29,566 bases of DNA, from positions 1-29,566 of the forward strand of contig JBOHCT010000026.1 of assembly GCA_050699055.1 (NCBI GenBank), in the 5' to 3' direction. This DNA is from JBOHCT01 sp050699055 (lineage in GTDB: Bacteria > Actinomycetota > Actinomycetes > Streptosporangiales > JBOHCT01). This document shows positions 24,504 through 29,566 of this stretch, one piece after another (positions within the stretch are counted from its first letter, which is position 1; each line of letters begins with the position of its first letter). The notes beneath the pieces were generated by a model, which ran no database searches, was not told where the DNA came from, and was given only the letters and a program-made list of their open reading frames with translations. Both the position numbers and the translations under genes were made by a program.

Positions 24504-24716
24504 ATGGTTCAGGGAACCGTGAAGTGGTTCAACCCAGACAAGGGGTACGGCTTCATCACCCCCGACGAGGGCGGCGGTGACGTCTTCGTCCATTACTCCG
24601 CCATCGACAGCGGGCAGAGCGACGGCTTCCGCAACCTCGCGGACGACCAGCGGGTCGAGTTCGAGGTCACGCAGGGCCGCAAGGGCCCGCAGGCCGAGCA
24701 GGTCCGGCCGCTGTAA
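24504..24716 (+). CDS. Cold-shock protein (CspA family)
   Basis: A 70-residue single-domain cold-shock RNA chaperone. RNP1 is KGYGFIT (13-19) and RNP2 is VFVHYS (27-32); the start MVQGTVKWFN is family-typical. It binds single-stranded nucleic acid and melts mRNA structure at low temperature. GGAGGG lies 3 bases before the ATG. The leader contains a strong stem-loop at 24381-24410, and a second hairpin follows the gene. The complementary strand is open throughout as part of the TPR/CsoR-family frame. Confidence 0.95.
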   Translation: MVQGTVKWFNPDKGYGFITPDEGGGDVFVHYSAIDSGQSDGFRNLADDQRVEFEVTQGRKGPQAEQVRPL

Positions 24717-24751
24717 GCTCACCTCGCTTCGGGAGCAACTCTCCCGCTCGT

Positions 24752-24784
24752 ACGGACGGTCTCCCTTGTCGGGGGGCCGTCCGT
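24752..24784. terminator. Long hairpin after the cold-shock gene
   Basis: ACGGACGG (24752-24759) pairs with CCGTCCGT (24777-24784). The stem continues inward through CTCCC/GGGGG with G-T wobbles to about 14 bp around a TTGTC loop. It lies 36 bases after the cold-shock stop and at the 3' side of the convergent TPR gene, so it is likely a bidirectional terminator. Confidence 0.7.
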
Positions 24785-25640
24785 CGCGTTTCCCGCTTGC
24801 GAGCAGCCGCACGATCGGCGGCACGAGCAGCGCGTACGCGCAGAGCCCGAGCCAGGCGACCAAGAGGACGGCGGTCACGGCGTACAACCGGAAGGCGGCC
24901 GTGAGCAGCACGGCCGCCAGGACACCGAGAAAAACCTTCAGCGGTCCTGCCCGGACGATGAGGCGCACGGGCCCCATCAGCGGGTGCGCTACGAACGTCC
25001 CCCCACCCGCGCCGGCGGGCTCCTGTCGGCCAGCGATCGTGCGACGGAGCGCTTCGTAACCTCCCCTGAGATCCCGGCCCCCTGCCTGGTGCGGGGTGGG
25101 CTGCGCCCGGGGTCGGCCCGTCTCCGGCGAACCCGTCTCCCGCGAGTTGGTCGTGTCGCCTCGGACGTACGAAAGCAGCAGCCGGGCCTGGGACACGGCG
25201 TCAGCGGCAGGGTCCCGGTCCGCCGCCCGCTCGATCAGGCGGGCGGCCTTGCCAACCTGGTCGACGGCGAGACAGAGCTGGGCGTACGCGCACAGCAGTC
25301 CGACATCGGCCGGTGCGATCGCGAGACCGTCGAGGTAGGCCTGCTCCGCCTGTTCCAACTGGCCGAGCGCCCGCCGGGCGTCGCCGAGAATGGCGAGCAT
25401 CGAGGGGTCGGGGCCGTCCTCGACCAACCCACGGATGGCGACCTCCACCGCTTCGTCATGGCGCCCGAGGTCGGCGAGCGCGGACGCGCGGACCAGGAGC
25501 GCCTCGCCGGACCGCCCTGCGTCGCTCGGCAGACGCTCGACCTCCTCCAGGGCGCGGTCCGGACGCTCCAGCTCCAGCCAGCGCCGGGAGAGCGCCAGCG
25601 CCTCGTGGTCGTCAGGGTGGCCGGCCGGGTCGTACGCCAT
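24785..25640 (-). CDS. TPR-repeat membrane protein (no stop codon of its own)
   Basis: The protein begins MAYDPAGHPDDHEAL at an ATG (25640) preceded by AGGGGCG. Residues about 12-150 are tetratricopeptide-like helices (WLELERPDRALEEVERL, LADLGRHDEAVEVAIRGLVE, LGQLEQAEQAYLDGLAIAP). A Pro/Gly/Arg-rich linker follows, then two transmembrane helices (about 230-280, LKVFLGVLAAVLLTAAFRLY and AVLLVAWLGLCAYALLV). The role is unknown; TPRs usually scaffold protein contacts. The end given is where recognisable sequence stops, next to the terminator hairpin. The literal frame is open on through the antisense of the cold-shock gene to the CsoR-family stop at 23979, so the natural stop was lost or a base is wrong near the 3' end. 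Confidence 0.6.
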
Positions 25641-25902
25641 CTCGTCGCCCCTACGTTCCCGTGACCGTGGCAGTGACGGTGGGGAGCGTACCGCCAGGCG
25701 GGAGACGCCGTGGGCAGGTCGAGATCTTCCGCCGCCGTAAGCAACCTGATGCGCCTGGAGCGAGGCCTCGGGCTGGGTACGCATGACCGCCCGCACGACC
25801 TCCACCTGCGCCTCCCTCGGCGCACGCGAGTCGCGCTGTTGGCGTCCTGCCGGGTCGTGGATGATCCTGGGAGATGTGGGCCTGGGTGGGGACGACACGG
25901 GT

Positions 25903-27414
25903 ATGGGGCGCGTACGTGACGTCGGCGACAGGCTCGGCAGGTACGCGTCGACCGGGTGGGGGAAAACAGAGAGCTGGGTGCAGGGCGTGCTGGGCGGGCC
26001 CGCGCGGACCCGCGTCATCCTCGTCCTGGCCTGCGTCCTCGGCCTTGACACCGCCGACAAGGGCACTCTCGGCGCGATCGCGGGGCAGCTCGAGGACCAG
26101 CTGCACATCAGCTACACCCAGGTGGGCCTCCTCGCGACCGTCGTCGCGCTGATCGGGCTCGTCGTCACGCTCCCGATCGGGATGCTCACCGACCGGGTCA
26201 ACCGTACGCGCCTGCTGTCGGCGAGCATCGTCTGCTGGGCCATCGCCATGGTGGCGAGCGCCCTCGCGGGCTCGTACACGTCGCTGCTGCTCAGTCGGCT
26301 TTTCCTCGGCGCGGTCACCGCGACCGCAGGGCCGACCGTCGCCTCGCTCACCGGCGACTTCTTCTCCGGCTCAGAACGCGGCCGTATCTACGGCTTCATC
26401 CTCGCCGGGGAGCTCCTCGGCACCGGGTTCGGCTTCGCCCTCGCCGGGGACATCGGCGCGGCGGCGGGATGGCGGTGGGCCTTCGGGGTGCTAGCCGCCC
26501 CCGCCCTGGTCCTCGCCTACGTCGTGTGGCGGCTGCCCGAACCCGCCCGCGGCGGACAGAGCCACCTGCAGCCCGGCGCGGAGCACATCTACGGCGCGAA
26601 GGAAGCGCGCCACAGCGAGGCGCCGTCCCAGGAGAAGGCCGGCAGGGCACAGGATGTCGAGGGCGAGCCGGACAGCCTGGCGCAGCGGGCGGCCGAGCAA
26701 GAGCACCTCCGCCCGGCCCGAGCCATGGTGCGGCATGCGGACCCGGGACGCATGCCGCTCCGCGAGGCCGTCGAGTACATCCTGCGTGTGCCCACGAACT
26801 TCATCCTGATCATCGCCTCGGCCCTGGGTTACTTCTTCTTCGCCGGGCTGCGGACGTTCGCCGTGGAGTACATGCGCGGCCACTTCGGCCTGGGTGCAGC
26901 GGCGGCCAGCACGCTGCTCGTCGCCATCGGGTTCGGCGCGGTCGTGGGCGTCCTCATCGGCGGCCGCCTCGCCGACTGGCTCGTACATATCGGCTGGATC
27001 AACGGCCGCATTGTCGTCGCGGCGGTGGCGTTCCTCGCCACGGTGGCACTGCTGCTGCCGGGGATTCTGATCGGGAGCCTGCTGATCGCCCTTCCGTTGC
27101 TCGTGCTCGGCGCGCTCGCGCTCGGCGCGCCGAACCCGCCGATGGACGCCGCCCGCCTGGACGTCATCCACCACAGCCTGTGGGGGCGCGCGGAGAGCGT
27201 GCGGACGATCCTGCGGCTGTGCGCGACAGCGATCGCGCCGCTGCTTTTCGGGGTCGCCGCGGACACGATCGGGCTCACCGCGGCGTTCGCCGTCATGTTG
27301 ATCCCGCTCGGCGCGAGCGGCGTAATCCTGTTCCGCGCGCGCCGCACGTACCCGCGGGACGTCGCGACGGCCGCCGCCTCCGAGTCCGCGACACGTGCGT
27401 ATCCCAACCGCTGA
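25903..27414 (+). CDS. MFS transporter (Spinster-like)
   Basis: A 503-residue major facilitator with about 12 helices. Helix 1 region is VILVLACVLGLDTADKGTLG. The motif-A loop GMLTDRVNRTRLL lies between helices 2 and 3 (GxxxDRxxR pattern) and its counterpart IGGRLADWLVHIG in the second half. A long hydrophilic central loop (about 215-310) is rich in Glu/Arg and carries QSHLQPGAEHIYG; it is larger than usual. Substrate is unknown; related Spinster-like proteins move lipids or organic anions. Start choice is uncertain: ATG 25903 (GGGTGGG upstream) is given, while ATG 25861 adds 14 residues. It is divergent from the TPR gene and converges on the next MFS gene. Confidence 0.85.
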   Translation: MGRVRDVGDRLGRYASTGWGKTESWVQGVLGGPARTRVILVLACVLGLDTADKGTLGAIAGQLEDQLHISYTQVGLLATVVALIGLVVTLPIGMLTDRVNRTRLLSASIVCWAIAMVASALAGSYTSLLLSRLFLGAVTATAGPTVASLTGDFFSGSERGRIYGFILAGELLGTGFGFALAGDIGAAAGWRWAFGVLAAPALVLAYVVWRLPEPARGGQSHLQPGAEHIYGAKEARHSEAPSQEKAGRAQDVEGEPDSLAQRAAEQEHLRPARAMVRHADPGRMPLREAVEYILRVPTNFILIIASALGYFFFAGLRTFAVEYMRGHFGLGAAAASTLLVAIGFGAVVGVLIGGRLADWLVHIGWINGRIVVAAVAFLATVALLLPGILIGSLLIALPLLVLGALALGAPNPPMDAARLDVIHHSLWGRAESVRTILRLCATAIAPLLFGVAADTIGLTAAFAVMLIPLGASGVILFRARRTYPRDVATAAASESATRAYPNR

Positions 27415-27489
27415 CAGGCACGAGCGTCACCGGCCGCGAAGACAGGACCGCTTCCCTGCGCGGGTCGATCCACAGATCCATGCGTCGCC

Positions 27490-28983
27490 TCACGATCGCC
27501 GGCCGCGGAGTGGCACGATGAGGATGGCAAGCACCGCGCCCGCGAGCCCGACGACCGCGCTGGCGGTGAACGCGATCGTGAACGCGTGCGGGGCCGGGGC
27601 ATCGGTGCCGGGGACCGTGATCGCGGTGATCAACGCGGCGCTCACCTGAGCACCGATGCCGCCCCCGACGCGCCGCAACACGGAGTTGAACGCCGTTGCC
27701 ACGCCGGTCTCCTCCCGGCTGGCCGCCCCGGCGACGACCGTGCCGCTCACGCTGACCGCGAGGCCGAAGCCGATCCCGAGTGCGCCGAGCTCGAGCAGCA
27801 CCGCGAACAGCTCGCCTCGCCATCCAGCGAGACCGGCCGCGCCGAGCGCCATGATCAGCATGCCGGCGGCGTACGTCGTCGGCTGACCGAAACGGCGCGC
27901 CATCGGCCCCGACGCCGGGCCGCCGATCCCCTGGCCGAACGCGCGGGGCAGCAGGATCAGCCCGATGACGAGCGGACCGGCGGCGAGGTCAAGACCCGAC
28001 TCGCCGTGAGTCGAGGTGGCCGAGGCGGCCAGCAGGAAAGGCAGCAGGAAGTTGACGCCGAACAGCGAGTAGCCGTTCAGCAGCGAGGAGAGGTTGGTGA
28101 GCAGCACCACCCTGGACCTGAGGACCGCCAGGTCGATCAAGGGTTCATCGGTGTGCAGCTCACGGAAGACCCACGCGACCGCGAGCACGCCGGCGGCCAC
28201 GAAGAGCCCGACCACCGCTATCGAGGCCCAGCCGCGGCTCGGGCCTTCGGTGATCGCGACGATCAGGGCCGCCATCGCGCCGCCGAAGAGCAGAGCGCCC
28301 GGCGTGTCCAGGCTGCGTTCCGTCCTTACCGGCGAACGCGGCACGGTCACCCACACGAGCACCACCGCCAGGGCCAGCGCCACGGCGCCCACGCCGAAGA
28401 TCCACCGCCATGAAAGGAACTGCGCGAGCAGCCCCCCGATGGCGAAGCCGCCGACCGCGCCGAAGCCGAACCCCCCGGTGAGCAACCCGATCCCCATCCC
28501 GAACCTGCCCGGCGGCAGCTCGTCGCGAGCCATCGAGAAGCTCAGGGGGAACACCGCCCCGCCGACCCCCTGGATCACCCGGAAGATCACGACCAGCGCG
28601 ATGGTCGGGGACAGGGCCGCGCCGACGCTGCCGAGCAGGAAGACAAGGAGCGCGGCGAGGTACACGCGCTGCTTCCCCGAACGGTCCGCGAGCTTCCCCA
28701 TGAACACCGGGGTCACGGAGGCGACGATCAGGTAGCCGGAGAACAGCCACGCCGTCCAGGCCCGCGTCGCGCCCAGGTCCTGTTGGACGATGGGAAGCGC
28801 CGGGGTGATGGCGGTCTGCTGGAAGCCGTACACCATGTCGGCGACCAGCAGGGCAGCGAGGGCCGGACGCCATCGCGACGGGTCGCCGACCGGCAGCGCG
28901 GCGGGCAGTGTCACACCGGTGCCACGCAGCACGATCAGCTCGAGACCATGGTTCCGCGACGACCTGACAGCACCGCGCGACAC
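27490..28983 (-). CDS. MFS transporter, DHA2-like multidrug efflux family
   Basis: A 497-residue polytopic protein consistent with 12-14 helices. Visible features are the helix-1 region ALLVADMVYGFQQTAITPAL, motif A GKLADRSGKQRVYL, the helix-4 arginine RVIQGVGGAVFPLSFSMARD, and motif C-like GGFGFGAVGGFAIGGLLAQF. It should export drugs or metabolites using the proton gradient. It differs from the DHA2 pump at 9470 in lacking the first-helix LDxTxVxxAL pattern. The start is GTG 28983 with GCAGGGG close upstream; a shorter start is possible because residues 1-30 are not conserved-looking. A palindromic operator lies 12-35 bases upstream of the start. Confidence 0.88.
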   Translation of the reverse strand: MSRGAVRSSRNHGLELIVLRGTGVTLPAALPVGDPSRWRPALAALLVADMVYGFQQTAITPALPIVQQDLGATRAWTAWLFSGYLIVASVTPVFMGKLADRSGKQRVYLAALLVFLLGSVGAALSPTIALVVIFRVIQGVGGAVFPLSFSMARDELPPGRFGMGIGLLTGGFGFGAVGGFAIGGLLAQFLSWRWIFGVGAVALALAVVLVWVTVPRSPVRTERSLDTPGALLFGGAMAALIVAITEGPSRGWASIAVVGLFVAAGVLAVAWVFRELHTDEPLIDLAVLRSRVVLLTNLSSLLNGYSLFGVNFLLPFLLAASATSTHGESGLDLAAGPLVIGLILLPRAFGQGIGGPASGPMARRFGQPTTYAAGMLIMALGAAGLAGWRGELFAVLLELGALGIGFGLAVSVSGTVVAGAASREETGVATAFNSVLRRVGGGIGAQVSAALITAITVPGTDAPAPHAFTIAFTASAVVGLAGAVLAILIVPLRGRRS

Positions 28984-28994
28984 CCCCTGCGGCA

Positions 28995-29018
28995 GTTAGT
29001 TGGCATAGCCAAAATAAC
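28995..29018. promoter_or_regulatory. Candidate operator for the MFS gene
   Basis: GTTA-G-TTGGC-ATA-GCCAA-AA-TAAC has a perfect 5-bp core repeat (TTGGC/GCCAA) with outer GTTA/TAAC arms offset by one base. Its A/T content contrasts with its surroundings. It is placed to block the MFS promoter. MarR- or TetR-type regulators commonly bind such sites; no regulator gene is adjacent. Confidence 0.5.
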
Positions 29019-29158
29019 CGGGCGCCTCGCTCGCCGGGGGCCGTATCGGCGACAGTCCCGTCGAGCGCCGCGGCATCGGACAACACGGGCACAACCCCTC
29101 CCCAGGATGCGTCAGGCCTGCTGCACGGTTCTGCTCGAATTACCCTCATGTCGAAGTC

Positions 29159-29187
29159 TTGTGCTCAGGTCCGGTCAGCACTACGAT
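29159..29187 (+). promoter_or_regulatory. Candidate promoter of the secreted-protein gene
   Basis: TTGTGC (29159-29164) and TACGAT (29182-29187) are separated by 17 bases, a fair match to the vegetative sigma-factor pattern. They lie about 107 bases upstream of the ATG at 29295, leaving a structured leader. Confidence 0.45.
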
Positions 29188-29294
29188 CGAGCGCCACAGG
29201 CCCCCAAGAACCGAGGCGGCAGGATGCGCCGAAGGCGCATAACGGGCCGGCCAGCGGCCAGGCCCCAGAGGCAACCCTCAGGAAGGTGGCATCT

Positions 29295-29566
29295 ATGGGA
29301 TCTCCGCTGGACAGACAGACCCGACGAAGGCGTCGCCGGTCGCTCCCCCTGGCGGCCCTCGTGACGGTCGGGGCCCTGGTTGCGGCTACCGGGCCTGCCA
29401 CGGCAGCCACAGCGAAGCCCACGAAGGACCCGAACTTCGTCGATCGAGGAAGCGCTCTCGCGATCTCGGCCCCTCGGTCCACCAGCGCGCCCGGCTACAC
29501 CGTGATCGTCGACAAGAGCCCCTTCCGGGTGACGACGGTCCGAGGTGGCCGAACCGTGCTGGCCAC
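29295..29566 (+). CDS. Secreted protein N terminus, possibly a GH31-type glycosidase (cut by window edge)
   Basis: The ATG has GGAAGG 8 bases upstream. The first residues are a twin-basic, Arg-rich start (QTRRRRRSL) followed by a hydrophobic core, LAALVTVGALVAA, and a probable cleavage after ATAATA, so the product is exported. The mature start contains YTVIVDKSPFRVTTVRGGRT, which resembles the N-terminal beta-sandwich of GH31 alpha-glucosidases/xylosidases (substrate-side PFxVxVxRxGR). Only about 90 residues are in the window, with no catalytic region, so the family call is tentative. Confidence 0.6.
   Translation, partial: MGSPLDRQTRRRRRRSLPLAALVTVGALVAATGPATAATAKPTKDPNFVDRGSALAISAPRSTSAPGYTVIVDKSPFRVTTVRGGRTVLA

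Larger units (their letters stand above)
28984..29294. other. Divergent intergenic region between MFS and secreted-protein genes
   Basis: About 310 bases without a gene. They hold the candidate operator at 28995-29018, a promoter-like pair on the plus strand (29159-29187), and two stem-loops in the presumed leader of the secreted protein: ATGCGCC-GAA-GGCGCAT (29224-29240) and GGGCC...GGCCC shortly after. No known riboswitch class was recognised. Confidence 0.5.

Overview
This window is GC-rich DNA with tightly packed genes, frequent GTG/TTG starts and strong third-position G/C bias. The gene families point to a filamentous or related actinomycete: a mycofactocin-type SDR, a KstR-like regulator, Nur-type and CebR-like boxes, and probable leaderless starts. 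Genus is not assigned. No rRNA, tRNA, CRISPR array or intact mobile element was recognised.

Region 1 (1-8700) looks like a catabolic neighbourhood. It has a mycofactocin-type short-chain dehydrogenase, a membrane protein with an HEXXH motif, and a ferredoxin-P450 pair divergent from a KstR-like TetR regulator, with a perfect KstR-type operator between them. A compact co-directional operon follows: acyl-CoA synthetase, metallo-beta-lactamase-fold lactonase, HOT-type iron alcohol dehydrogenase and FmdB-like zinc ribbon. The pairing of lactonase and Fe-ADH recalls the gamma-butyrolactone (blc/att) pathway, here with a CoA ligase in place of the aldehyde dehydrogenase. The substrate is unknown, but the KstR-type box suggests a sterol, terpenoid or lipid-like ring.

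Region 2 (8700-10942) is a drug-efflux pair: a TetR repressor divergent from a DHA2-type MFS pump. A 9-bp-arm palindrome sits inside the repressor's own promoter.

Region 3 (10939-14280) is a gene graveyard and repair zone. It holds an IS481-type transposase stub, a PIN-domain toxin with what may be only the tail of its antitoxin, a carbon-nitrogen hydrolase fragment and the C-terminal half of an NCS1 permease. These are followed by a small membrane protein, a MerR-type regulator behind a perfect 10-bp-arm dyad, and a reading frame broken by two shifts.

Region 4 (14285-22553, all minus strand) holds a secreted GH3 beta-glucosidase with a CebR-like box, a three-His-box fatty-acid desaturase, a SHOCT protein, a fused alpha-beta 2-oxoacid dehydrogenase E1 and an ABC-F ATPase. 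Region 5 (22554-24790) is metal- and stress-related: a NiCoT nickel/cobalt permease behind a near-consensus Nur box, a convergent CsoR-family sensor with a candidate operator, and a cold-shock protein with a structured leader. Region 6 (24785-29566) holds a TPR membrane protein, two MFS transporters and the start of a secreted protein, possibly GH31, cut by the window edge.
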